Assembly (NCBI GenBank): GCA_000310025.1
Contig: FN648885.1
Span: 277,964 to 341,963 of the forward strand
Direction: 5' to 3'
Origin: Ectocarpus siliculosus
Lineage: Eukaryota; Sar; Phaeophyceae; Ectocarpales; Ectocarpaceae
DNA: 64,000 nt
Shown: positions 36,573-47,982 of the stretch, piece after piece
Layout: each line of letters opens with the position of its first letter
Position numbering within the stretch: the stretch's first letter is position 1
Position numbers and translations under genes: made by a program
Notes under the pieces: generated by a model
Told to the model about the DNA's origin: nothing
What the model saw: the letters and a program-made list of their open reading frames with translations, nothing else
The model's database searches: none

Positions 36573-38907
36573 CAGGAGAGACGCTGGCAATGTCAGCGGT
36601 CGATCGAGACGGCCGCGGTGACCCATCCAGCGAGTGCTCCCCAGCCGGCGGCCCCCACATCCAGGCATTCGTGCCGTCCACTGCTGAGGTGCCGGTCGAC
36701 CGGTAGTTCGGCGGGTGCACCGGTGCTTCGGACCGGGTCTCTCGAAGCACGCCCGATTCGTTACCGCCATCGTATGGATTCTGGTAGCCCGGCCCGGCAG
36801 CTCCTCCCATACCCCACCCAGCACCGTGTTGGCCGGCCAGCCCGGTTCCATCCTCACGGCGGTCCTGTCCTTCTTCTTCGTCCTCATCCCACAAGGACTC
36901 AACGTGGCCGAATCCGGTGTACGTTGTGCGAGGGGAAAATTGTCCGCCTCCTCTGTCGGAAGGAAAACGGCCATCTCCGCCTCTGTCGCCGTTCCCGCGG
37001 AGACCCACCCCCCCCGGCGGCAGCCGGCCCCAAGAATCGTCAGGCTGGGGAGCGGGGGTCGGCTCTCTCCTAGCGGGCGGCTTGAACGCCTTGAAGAGTT
37101 TCCTCTTTTTGCCGGCGGCGGCGGTGGTCCCACCGCCCGCGGAAACTCCGGTCGCCGCCGTTTTCTCAGCAGGGGTGGCCGCCGAGCCGGCACCGCCGCC
37201 GGACGCGTTGTCATCGGGTTGTATCACACCGTCCAAGGAAACAATGTATCTGCTTTGTGTTTCGGGAATTTTGAAGCGATCAGGCGGCGGGCCCTTGATG
37301 TGAAAACACGATCAAGTTCAGACTCCGCATATTGTGTGAGAGCTTCACGTGGCACTCGGCAAAGGAAAGCGAGAATGTTTCGGTGCTCAAGTAACTTTAT
37401 GTCGGATCCGCCGGCCTGTTACCTGACCACCATGATACGTACGTACGTATGTTCCATGTGCTAGGAGTCTATGGCATGTTTTCCCTCACAAGCAGGCAGT
37501 GGTGCAGTTTCGGGACGACACACGGCTGAGACGCAGGCCCATTGTGTCGAAGAAAAGTGTGACTTTAACGATTTGGAACATACCCATCGCGAGCAATGAC
37601 TAATCGGTCTGCAGCTACCCATAGTCTGACGCGCCCTTTGCGAATCACGCGACTTTCTCCATGCACGAGGTTGAGCCCCTGGTGCTCAGAGCTGCAACAT
37701 GCATGAACGAAAACATGAAGTAGAGAACAACCTTGACAAAAGCAGTATCTGAGCCGAATACCTCCGTCCGATCGCCCAAACAGCGATTATAAGGCATGTC
37801 ACTGCCAACAAGAACACCGCCACCAGCACCACCACCACCACCACCAACGACGACGAACAACAGCAACAACAACGCACATTTCTCTCTCTGTCACACTCAC
37901 AGTTCCATCTCGAGCTCCGGCTCCCCCTGTGTGATAAACGCCTCGTATTGTGGCACGGTGAGGTAGACCTCGCCGAGAAGCTTCTCTGTGACGCCCAGTG
38001 CTTCGCTCCAACGGTAAAGGGATACCCGTTGGCGTTTCGGGCAGCACTTGACGGCGCCGTCCGACCAAGTCTTGCGTTTTTTCGTCTTCTGGTTGGTGTA
38101 CATGCATCTGAGCAATACGGCAGGCAGTAGTGCCACGTCGGGCAAAAAGCAGCGTGCTCGGTTGGCTGTTGTCTCCACACATATATATGCATACATATCC
38201 AGGACGTCCTGTGTCCCAAACACTTCGCGGCAAAAAGTCTAAACAGAATGCCGAGGTCGCAGCCCAACCCCGCGCATAGAAATTAATCTGCAATACAGTA
38301 GATCAAGCGGGCTGATGTCTTTCTGTTGTTCTTTATTTTGCCTATACACAAAAACTTTTCGATCTCTGCCCAGAACCTTCTAAAATCCGTACTGGCCAAC
38401 CGTTATCCGTACTGGTCAACTGTTGCATGTACTCGTATCGGCGTGTAAGATTCGTTCGTTACAAGCAGGTTTTGCAGCATGCCCTATGCGCACAATCTCG
38501 AAGACTTGAGGGAATGTCCGAGGGTTGACGTAATAATCGACTGCTTCTGTCCAAGTTGCCTATCACTCCCAAACCACACACCTCAAAACGATGCCCTTGT
38601 CGTCTATGCCACCGGGCACCTTCCCAGCCTCGGCAGAAGCTGCAGTGCCCGCCGTTGTATTCACCGCAGCGGCGTTGCTGTTTCCCGTGGCGTAAGGTAT
38701 GTCGTAGGGTCGCAGACTCTTCGAGCTGCTGGCCTTCCTTGGGTCGGCAGCAGACCCATCTCTGTTGCTGGCAGGGGATTCGGGGAGGGGAGAGCGCGCA
38801 CCGCCGCTAGCTGTCCGCTCTCGTGTTTGCCATCCTCGGTGATGATGAGGAGGAGGCCGTTGCCCCACACCTCGGTCGTCGTTGTGCGAATCCGACAGTC
38901 TCGCCAT
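35455..38907 (-). CDS. ZGRF1/Mte1/Dbl2-type DUF2439 protein with RanBP2 zinc finger
   Basis: Exons are 38907-38582, 38107-37901 and 37249-35455; donors TTGAG|GTGTGT and GAACT|GTGAGT, with phases 2/1 matching at both joints, give 775 residues. Residues 1-105 are disordered. Residues about 106-185 form a DUF2439 (ZGRF1 N-terminal) domain: CMYTNQKTKKRKTWSDG, a basic RQRVSLYR strand, GEVYLT, then ELEMELYIVSLDGVI, which is rebuilt only after splicing exon 2 to exon 3. In yeasts and animals this domain marks Mte1, Dbl2 and ZGRF1, recombination factors that act with FANCM/Mph1-type helicases on D-loops. The long remainder is Gly/Asp/Arg-rich with a Gln tract (36541-36570). Near residues 623-645 a RanBP2-type finger appears (DWVCGTC, ten residues, CRVC). 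No helicase follows, so it resembles the short fungal form. There is no in-frame ATG in exon 3, which supports the spliced model. Confidence 0.8.
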
Positions 38908-40085
38908 TTTCAAAATGGTAAGAGCTCTGGTTGTTGGGTCGTGTACAGGCCGTTCGCCGGAGATGTCAAAACCAACAACTTAGGACGTGGCCAACACGCG
39001 TGTGTGTCTGTCTATCTAACTGCCTGACCGCTCCGTCGCTCTGTGCCTAGATGCCACGATGCAGCAACCACGATATGCTGCAATGCTGCAATCTAGTCTA
39101 TATCCAGGGGGCCCTGCAGCTGCACACCTTTTTCGAATGTTCACACTCCCCACTCGCCCTGTACTACTGTACCATCTGCGTACACTACTCCATCACTACA
39201 GAGGACAGAGGACTTTGCCAGTCCCGCTTGGCTTGGGAGGTTACCTTTTACCCTCTGCCCCCTCTCGGTTGCTAGGTTGTAACAACCACACAGTGCGACG
39301 TACAATCTGTTCTAGTTAAGGTGAGATTGAAAGGCTTGGGGAAGAAGGGTGACGATAAAGATTATTTTCGGCGTTGCAATCTCGCCGCCACCTCTGCTGT
39401 AGGCTGCTGCTGTACTGCTGTTGTAGACAGGTCGCCCCCTCTGCCGCAAGTCAACCAGCACACCCTCCGCTCTCTCTACTCTACCACATACACGCCTTGA
39501 GAGTTGAATGCTGGAGGGTGGAGTGGGCAAGCGCTATGCCAGAGTACTCACCGGTTTGATTGGAGTCGTAACTCTGGGGGTTCCGTCCTTTCGCCTGATT
39601 TGCTGAATGGAAACGATGTTCTGAAGAAAATCATACATTGGCGCGGCCTTGAAGGACTGGTGCAAACGACAGACTAGTAAATACATAAGCACCTACGACA
39701 CGACCCAGCTATTTTACGTAGCACCACGCGATGTACTCATCACTATGACCTCGTGATTAGAAATCGTGGAAACTTGACACACCCTCTCACGTTTTCTTAG
39801 TCGTTTTCTTAGTCTACAGTAGTCCCCTCCCCAGCCTGGACCGAAGATGGAACACGGCGGTTCCCGGCGGCCCTACAATGCAAACAGCATATCCACGTGT
39901 ACGCGGGGTCTTGCTGCGTCGACCCTTTCCATCCCTGGCCGCGGTCAAATAGTATCTTAAGTATATTGCCGTCGCTCGAGGCCGTCCTCCCTAACAACTC
40001 ACAACCTTCTGTGCTTCTGTAACGCCTCGTCAAACAAACCTGCAGCAGCAGCAGCTGCAGCAGCTGCAGCAGGGCGCCAGCAGCC
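38908..40085. promoter_or_regulatory. Divergent intergenic region
   Basis: It lies between the DUF2439 gene (-) and the VAMP7-like gene (+). No exon is evident. The VAMP7 side has a CTG/CAG-rich 5' UTR just before the ATG. Confidence 0.4.
40039..40076. repeat. Palindromic CAG/CTG repeat in VAMP7-like 5' UTR
   Basis: CTGCAGCAGCAGCAGCTGCA continues as further CAGCTGCAGCAG units up to ten bases before the ATG at 40086. Because CAG and CTG units alternate, the mRNA leader could fold on itself. Confidence 0.8.
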
Positions 40086-43000
40086 ATGACGATCGTGTAC
40101 GCGCTGATCGCGCGAGGGAAGGCGGTGTTGGCGGAATTCACAGCTACGGCGGGGAACTTCCCGACAGTTACAAGGGTCCTTCTCAACAAGATCCCTACCG
40201 AGGCAACAAGAATGTCCTACGTGAGTCCCCTGTAGGGCGCCGAGTTCCGTGTTGGGCGACAGCAGTTCGGTATTGTAGATGGCTCGGACTTCTTGTGCAA
40301 GACCTCGTGTGGATGTCCTGGAGCACATGCTCAGAGTGTGAACGAGTAGTCCAGAGTCGAACCGTAGACCAGGGAAGCAGTAACCCAGCTATGTCTGATC
40401 GGGAAGGTGCACATTATATTTCCATACTCCGTGGTCGTCGAGGAGGACGCTTCTCGTAGCTGTTGGAGGTATTGTAGACAGAGCGCTTTTCTTGATGTTG
40501 GATTGTTGCACCATTTGCTGCACGCGGATTCCGGCGAGCCCTTTTTTTGTTGTGGTGGCGGCAGAGTGCCGTCTCAAGGAGGCTTGGGCTTTTGTAGTTG
40601 ACGCTGAGATTACTGTGCACACCGGTGGCAACACGGGATCTCGGGAAAAGTCTCGTGTGCCTGCTTGTTCAATGTTGGTGATGTTGGAGAGAGACCTTTT
40701 TACACAAGCAAGAGGGATACCGTTGACCGACCAGTTAAGGCACGGCGTACTCCACGGTACCTTAAGAATTGCTGACTTTCGTCAAATCTATTTCGATGGG
40801 AAATACGAGCTGGCGTTGTGAACACACAAATCTCGGGGCGCTATGCTTTTTGGCAACCTCCGACCCAGAGGCGAAAAACGACAATACGAGCATCGAAACA
40901 GTGAACTACGGGCGTACATGCTTGCCGATGGCACGTTACACGTATGGTTGTTTCAATTGAACAGGGCAGTGGTATGGTAGCTATGATGCTTGTTCAGCGC
41001 GAATCTTACACGCCTGGCTGACCCTGACACGTGCCTTCCTGTTTCGTTTTCCCGTGGCCTGGCTTCCTGAACGATGCCCTGATGGATTGCGACAGGTTTG
41101 GGACGCTCACGTGTTCCACTACATCGTGGAGAATGGGGTCACCTACCTGTGTATGGCTGACGAGCAATCACGGCGACGGGTGCCCTTCGCCTTTCTCGAG
41201 GTAACAACCATTCTATTTCTACCGCTGCTGTTGACGGGTGCTGTTGGTCATTCCTAGCGCCACACCAGCGCGTTCTTTGTGGCGGGTCCATGTGTCTTTC
41301 TCTCTTTTCTCCTAGAAAGGATGACTGCACACTTCGACCGGGGCATCCTTGGATGGTTCAAACCGTCATCATAGAGCGCTTTTTCCACACCATGCCTTCG
41401 TGACTCACAACAGGTCAGTAGCATAGTTTTTTTTTTATAGTGGCGTGCACTAGCGCTGTTGCGTCGAGGGTATCAATTCCCTCCCTTCGGTTGGACCTCA
41501 TCTTGCTCTGATTCTTTACAGGACATCAAAACTAAGTTCGGCGCGCAATACGGAGCCAGTATCCACACCGCACCGGCCTTCAGCATGAATGCCGAGTTCG
41601 CCCCCATCCTTCAAAGGCAAATGGATGCGTTCAACTCGAACCCTCCAGGGGATTCCCTACAGGTGCGCGCCAGCTGTCGGCCCCCTTCTACAGGACAACG
41701 TGCTGGTTGAACGTCCGTCATTCACTGACAAGCGCAGGGGTTTGGAATCCCTGCCCCCAGAACGGTGTCAAACCAGTACGGCAGGTTGTTCGTTTGTCAG
41801 TCTCTTCCCCCCAAGAAGCACGCTTGTGGTCGTTGCCGAGAGGGGGCCTGCTACAGCCATTCAGGCAACACTTGCTTTGTGGGAGGTCCCAATGTTGTCA
41901 TTCCAGGCTAGCGCTGTACGGGAATCGAGGAAGACCCGAGGGGCCCCACTTTCTGTCCATTTTCGTTTTTCCTATTTTGTATTTGTCACACAATCCGTAC
42001 CCCTCGGCAGTGTCTCGGACCCCCAAGTCACAATGTGTAGGCTTTTCTTTGAAATTTCGCCGCTTCGACTTCGTAGAGGTCCTCACAACCTCCGTCGACC
42101 CGGTTTGATTGTGACGAACATAGCTTGCATGCGGGTAGACCTCCTTGGTCGCCTGGGAATAAATTCCTGTACCCTTCCTTTGTCCTACATCTCCCAACAC
42201 TTGTTTTTCGCGGTAGATATCAATCCCAAGTTCTGTACGGGTGCCAGGGTGCGAGGGCAAAAAGTTGCCACGTCTTTCTTCCAATACATCTCTTTTTGCA
42301 TCGTCGGTCTCCAGGAAATGCAGCATTTGTTGATCGCTAGTGCCTTGTGGCCCGTGTCATTGCTGCTTGGTCTCTCGTCTGACCCTGGTCGCTTTGGTGC
42401 CTCTTCTCCTTGGCCCCATTTTCGCCCTCAGGGGGTAAGGTCACAAATCGAAGACGTGCGCGCGGGCATGCTGGAGAATGTCGACAAGGTGCTGGAGAGA
42501 GGAGAAAAGATTGAGGTGCGTGACCCATGAACCAAGTGGAAAGACACGTCCTGTTGGGGCAGAGGTGATGTTGTTTTCGTCGCCCTTTCTTGACGTTCTG
42601 TACATCACCGGCCTGTCGTAGATTGTTCCTCCATCGCATGCCCTCAGTGGAAGGTGTTGTTCGTCCCAAGAGAACAATCACCCCGCGCCCTCCGGTCGAT
42701 TCGATGCGATAGGCCTGCCTATTAGTCGGTGAAAAAAGGGCACCATCTGTTGGCTCTGCGTACGGGAGCAAGCGTCAAAGGCGATACCCTACAGCCGTGA
42801 GATACTTTTGTGTGTTTTCCCCGTCGCTCCTGTGTTTCGTGAAGTTGGGGGATTCCTCCCTCTGATTCCACGTGCCTTATTTGTAGTGAGATACGCAGAG
42901 ACAAGCGGAGAGTCGACGTGATCATCTGCCTGCCCGAAAGGTGCGTTCAACCATCATCTGGCGAGTGTCATCCAGGAAGCATGCAAAAGCTGACCCCCCC

Positions 43001-43244
43001 ACCCCCACCGCCCCGCGCTGAACATACCTTCGTTCCTTCTTATGACCAGTTGCTGGTGGACAAAACCGATCAACTGAACCAACAAGCGTTCCGTTTCGAC
43101 CGGGCATCGAGGAGCTTAAGACGAACCATGTACTGGCGGAAGGTCAAGACCGGTGTCGCCGCTGCTGGCGTAGCAGTTATCCTGATGTTTGCTGCTGGGG
43201 CGACGGCTTGCGGAGGAGTGACCTTCTCCCATTGCCGATCTTGA
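40086..43244 (+). CDS. VAMP7: VAMP7-like longin R-SNARE, complete
   Basis: Exons are 40086-40220, 41096-41200, 41522-41662, 42432-42515 and 43050-43244, all phase 0, giving 219 residues, the usual length for VAMP7/VAMP71-72 proteins. Residues 1 to about 120 are the longin domain (MTIVYALIARGKAVLAEF, NFPTVTRVLLNKIP, VFHYIVENGVTYLCMAD, RVPFAFLEDIKTKF). The SNARE motif follows (QIEDVRAGMLENVDKVLERG) with the zero-layer Arg at about residue 150, then KTDQLNQQAFRF. A tail anchor of about 20 hydrophobic residues (from about 189) ends in a short lumenal CRS. The protein mediates fusion of late endosomal, lysosomal/vacuolar or secretory vesicles. Its start follows a CAG/CTG-rich leader. A 313-codon frame across exons 3 and 4 and the intron between them is not the real product. 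Confidence 0.95.
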
Positions 43245-45155
43245 GTCGTTGCTGTATTGGGGACTAGGTGTCGAAAGTTTGCCAACGGTGCACGAGAGTA
43301 TGTGCGCTACTCTGCATGTAGGGGGGGGATCGAACATGCAAGAACTGCTGTGTATCTACGTATGCCGCCATTATGCAACGCGGCAAGGGTTGCTTCGACG
43401 AACAGGATAATATTGCTTTGCTGTGATAGGTATTCCGCGCGCAACGCGTTCTCTTTATTAGGCTGCATTGCCTGCGGCTAGCTCCTTGGTACGTGATCAA
43501 CCGATAGTGAGTATAAGTCGCGCTTAAGACATGTGTTGTCGTGTGCTGTAATGCGGCGGTGTTAAAGTAGTTGTTCACCGTTTTTTGTACATTCCGTTGC
43601 ACGTTGTTGCACCCTGCGGCTTCCTAGCTAGTTTTAGACTAGACTTCATTTGTTCCTTCCACTTGATGCAATGGTATGGTCTGGTGTACTCTGTAGACAC
43701 GTGCCTATTTGTATGTTTCGGTCGATCAATAAGTCAATGATTTGCTACTTCAAACAGGGGTGGGTGCTGTGGGCTGCTGCTGTTGTTGTTGTGTGTGTGT
43801 GTTTGCTTCGTCTGCATCTATTCGGGCGCAAGTGTGCTGTACACCATTCGGTATATCTTTGACGCAGAACATCAGCTGGGGCCACAATTGGGGAGGCAAT
43901 ACGTTTTTTGTTGTTGTCCCACGTGAAGACACAACAACAACAACGACGATCCCAGTGCGGTGCTTGCCTCCGATATTTATGGAGAGAAGCGTACAGGCTA
44001 CAACTATAGAGCCTTAACTACTTCAAGTCCAGTATCCGGCAGGTAGGTGTGCCTCAACGCTCACTGGGAAGACTTCAACGCATGCATCCCTTCGAACGGG
44101 TTGAGTTCCTTGTCCCGTTTCTCGGGTAGTCTACACTTAATATTTATTTCTTGGATGTTCGTTTTTTCCGAAGCGGTTGTTCAGCAATCCCTCTTCGCAC
44201 GGGTTCCACCACAGAATTGCACACCTTCTTATCCCAAGAGAAATCGAAGCCGCAACCTTGACAAGGCTTTACACGATTTTCCCAACACATTGACCGCGGC
44301 GACAGGGTAATGTACCTGGACACCACTACAAGCGGTAGGCTCTACACAGTCTAATGTACGCTGCAGTGCAACCAGTATCACAGCGCGGCATACTTCATCG
44401 CAACAGGAATGCTCAGCAGTTCCCATGGGCAATGTCATCAGTATGGGTATCACCATGTACTTGTAGCGAGGAGGGCGCTCGGTTTCCCACACATGAACGA
44501 GCGCACGTTGCAGTTTATTGGTAGGAAATTGTTTTTAAAGCTGGGTCTTTCAGAACATGGATTCATTGCTAATCTATCTTAGACTTTTCTTCGTTGGAGA
44601 TGGGTTCGTTGTGGTCATACTGATGAAATACAAACAAAAAAAGAATCTGACTCTCCAACGACCAGCCATAAATTTCGGTGGCAATCAGATTGAAAAAATG
44701 CGGGAAAAGCGATAGGGTCGTTGCCGTGATTGACCTTACGATTTTCTCTCACATAGACACACATTTTTCCAAGTAGACGCCCGCACCGGCGAGAGATGTT
44801 TGCTGTTTGTTTAGAAAGCTGTATGCTGTATGCTCGTTTGCTCCCGCTCCCCTGTGCCCCTGTGGGCTATTCGTCCAACAAGCCAATGACGTATGTATCC
44901 GCCGCCTGTTGGTTCAACAGAATGTCCTGTGGTCCTGTTCAACGGACGTCGCCTATCGCACATCCGCGCCCTTTTTGCGCACAGCGCATGGATTGCCCAA
45001 TAACCTAAACCTTCGCTACCGCGCACACCAGGCCCCACCCTATGTACCACCCACTCTCCCTGCATGGCCCCAAACGCAGTAGCACAACTTGTCACGTTCT
45101 TCGACCATAACCTTGGAGCCAGCAGACAATCTTTGCAATCTTCGAAATCTCCGAT
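43245..45155. other. No supported gene
   Basis: This is 3' UTR of the VAMP7-like gene followed by intergenic DNA. There is a short (TG)n run at 43787-43802. No exon with splice sites could be defended. Confidence 0.45.
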
Positions 45156-47982
45156 ATGGATATGAGACTGTCAAATTATACCGACAGCAGTACCGACAGA
45201 ATCCCTGTCATCCCCGCCAAAAAGCAGCTGTTCGATCACACGCCGCTTGTGACACTGGTGACATGCACAAGTAGTTTTCGCCCTCAACACCCTTCCCTTT
45301 GTCGACACGCATCGCATGCACCATCCCTCTGTGGTATTGTTGAAGCCCCTGGAGCCAACAATAGCCAGCGCGGCAAGCATGCCGTACGGGGTGATCGTGA
45401 CACAGGTAAGCGAGATGTGAGAGAGAGAGAGCTTGGGCACAAAAGGGCGACGTGTACGTGTAGTCCATCCCGCTTTTCAAATTCGTGGTTTTTGGTTGAG
45501 ATCATCAAGAGTATGCGCCGAGGTCGCCACTTCATTCCCTACGCCATTGCACTCGAGCCGTGCGGTAACAGGGGCATGACACAGCTAGTGGAGGACTGAG
45601 TATTGAGAGAGGCGCAATGCTCTACATGGCGCGGCCGTGTTCTGGACACGATTCGTTGACAAGAGAGCGGCCCATTTTTTGCCGGAAGTTCGGTCGTTTG
45701 AAACCCACGTCGCCCTTTTGCTCCCTTCTGTTGGCTTCTCTCTCTGTTGTTGCTTGTGCCACGCGCGAATCCACACCGGGAGAGTTGCAAGGCCTGTTCC
45801 TGAACCTACGGGTGAAGGTCGTATGTAGCAGCAGCAGTTTACAGGGGAGGCCGAGTGCCGTATTGTGAGGTGTCCGTTGTTGATGTCGTTCGTTCCCAAG
45901 TGAAACGTGCCGCCATCGAAGGGCTGAACTAAACTTCAAGGCTTCCCGTCAATTTCCGCCACGCCGCGCTGCTCCCAGCTGTGATCGATTCTGAACATGA
46001 CAACATGACACGCGCGGCCTGCTTGCCCGTGCGTTCTCCGGACTTGCGGACGGCGTTGCACGCGACCGTTAGATCCGCGTTTTAGCCGACACGAAGGCAC
46101 ACGTGTGGTGTTTTTTTTTTTCGTGCATTTTCGTCTGATGTTTGTATCTTTGCATTTTGGCATCGCCCGCCCTCGTGTCAAGAGACGAGTAATACCCATG
46201 GCCGGCGCCGTGTGTGCTTCCGGCCGTGCTTACTCCCGCTCCTCATTATCTCGTCGCCGTCATCGTCTCACCAACCCCACTGCGCCCCTCCCCCCCCCCA
46301 TTCCATACCCTACCCTGTGTCATCAGAGCATCCTGTGCAGCAGTGCTCTGGAAGCCAACCACGAGAGCAACAGCATCAACCACGCCGACATTCCCCGACG
46401 AAAAGGAAACAAGCCCGGCCACAGCGGCAGCAGCAGCAGCAGCAGCAGCAGCAGCCACGGAAACGACAGGGCGGCCTCAGGCAGGACCTTCGCGGGAGTC
46501 CTGCGAGCCCTCTTGAAAACATCGTCATCGCCCGCCGATGCGTCCGCCGGGAGCGGCGACGAAGGCGAGGAGGGGGAAGCACCACCGGTAGGCCGGAGCG
46601 GCGTTGCCGGAGGCTGGCAGCCGAGGACCGCGTTGGACTTGAGCGGGCACTCGTTTTCGAAGGCGTTAAAGGTGAGATGAGGAGGAGGTGGAATGAGGAG
46701 TGCCTTTCGCTCTTGTCTGCACGCGGATGGTGGCAATCGATACCGCTCTCCATACCACCATGACGTCATCGTGACTAATTGGTGTGCTGTGCCGCTGCCT
46801 CATGTGCAACCATTTTTTTTAGCTTCAACGCTCCCGTGTGATGTGCGACGTTCGCCCCTGCGCGGCCTTGAAGATACTTTGGTTTCAAATATGCATAGGA
46901 CGGTGCATTTTTTTTTGCATAAACAATGTGCCGAAAGCGACCTAGGTCGTGAGTAAACAAAGTTCGGCTCCACAGCAGTCGACGAGGGAAAGGGATGGCT
47001 AAACCCTTCTCGCGATAAAACCTAAGGCAATCACCGCCGGGGGTGGAGGAGAGGCAAACAAACAACGCAAAAATCTGAAAAATGCTCTTGTGTGACCCGG
47101 GCGGATACGTCAGGCATATACGCCGAGGGGCCTGTAAACCGGCACCAGAATATATAGATGGGACGAACACACTCTCACACACAAGAGTGCTGTAGATGTA
47201 GCCTAGCGCGAGGTGAACGAGTGTGCGCCGCTGTCTTTAGTTTGTCTCGTTCAGGTGGCGCGAGCGTACCCTGTGTGTGTACCACTCGCCATTGTATGAA
47301 GTCGCGCCCTCCTCGGTGGTGTTACTGCTCGTCTGGATAGCCGGGTGTGTATGCGTACAGATTGGGGAAGTCCGACAATCTCGCTCGTCATGCGGCGCAA
47401 GTTGAAATTTAACTCCGACATTTTTCACCGCCCGGTTTTCTGGTGAGGTCTGGTGAAACATGGTTGTTTTTTCTCTAGGAACGCTGCGCCTGAAGGTTTC
47501 AAGCGGAAGAAAACTTGTGGAGCAGGAGCAAACCGTCTCGCCCCTCCCTCGCCCTGTCTCCACTCTCTACGCTACTTGAACCCCCGTGCCTCACTTTCTG
47601 GAAAATCGACGTGCGTTCTAACCGCCGCACTTTACACCCCCTTTTGGCCCGAATCCGATCCTCTCGTGTCCAGGCGGAGATCAACCGGTCCAAGGAGAAG
47701 AAGATGGCCCTCAAAACCAGCAGAACCAGGAGCATGAACAACCTGGGCAGCAGCAGCAGCAGCAGCAGCAGCAACCCCATCGTCAAGGACTCCTGGTGGG
47801 AGAAGCAAGAGTCAGACGAGTCCTGGTTCTCTCGCGTGTCGTCGACTTCAACCATCCCCGCCTCCCCCCCAGAGCTGCACCAGCAGCGGCAGCAGCAGCA
47901 GCAGCGCAAGGCGGGTCCAGTCTGCCACGCGCGGTCTTTTGGAGACTTGGACGAGATGTCGCTGGCTGTGGGTCTTCAGTGA
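45156..47982 (+). CDS. Ser-rich disordered protein with (AGC)n tracts
   Basis: The last two exons are 46327-46671 and 47674-47982 (donor TTAAAG|GTGAGA, acceptor GTCCAG|GCGGAG, both phase 0). A first exon at 45156-45257 (MDMRLSNYTDSSTDRIPVIP, donor ACTG|GTGACA) joins them in phase 0 and gives 251 residues, but that exon is less certain. The protein is polar, with two poly-Ser tracts encoded by AGC repeats (near 46428 and 47748) and a Gln-rich run (47880-47910). A possible conserved piece is GRTFAGVLRALLKTSSSP; a C-terminal segment has DSWWEKQESDESWFSRV and ARSFGDLDEM. No family is recognised. The acceptor at 46326 follows a strong pyrimidine tract, so the long frame upstream of it (from about 46105) is probably intron. 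Confidence 0.5.

Noticed and set aside
35486-37464. Long + strand frames (217, 150, 151 and 249 codons) and a 279-codon minus frame
   Set aside because: They are shadows of the third exon of the DUF2439 gene, where high G+C removes stop codons in other frames.
41589-42530. 313-codon + strand frame
   Set aside because: It spans exon 3, an intron and exon 4 of the VAMP7-like gene. Only the exon 4 part is in the true frame, and the spliced model recovers the full SNARE.
46105-46326. Upstream extension of the Ser-rich exon to 46105
   Set aside because: The region before 46327 is a strong pyrimidine tract ending in CAG, typical of an intron end. ATG 46199 (CCCATGG) remains a weaker alternative start.
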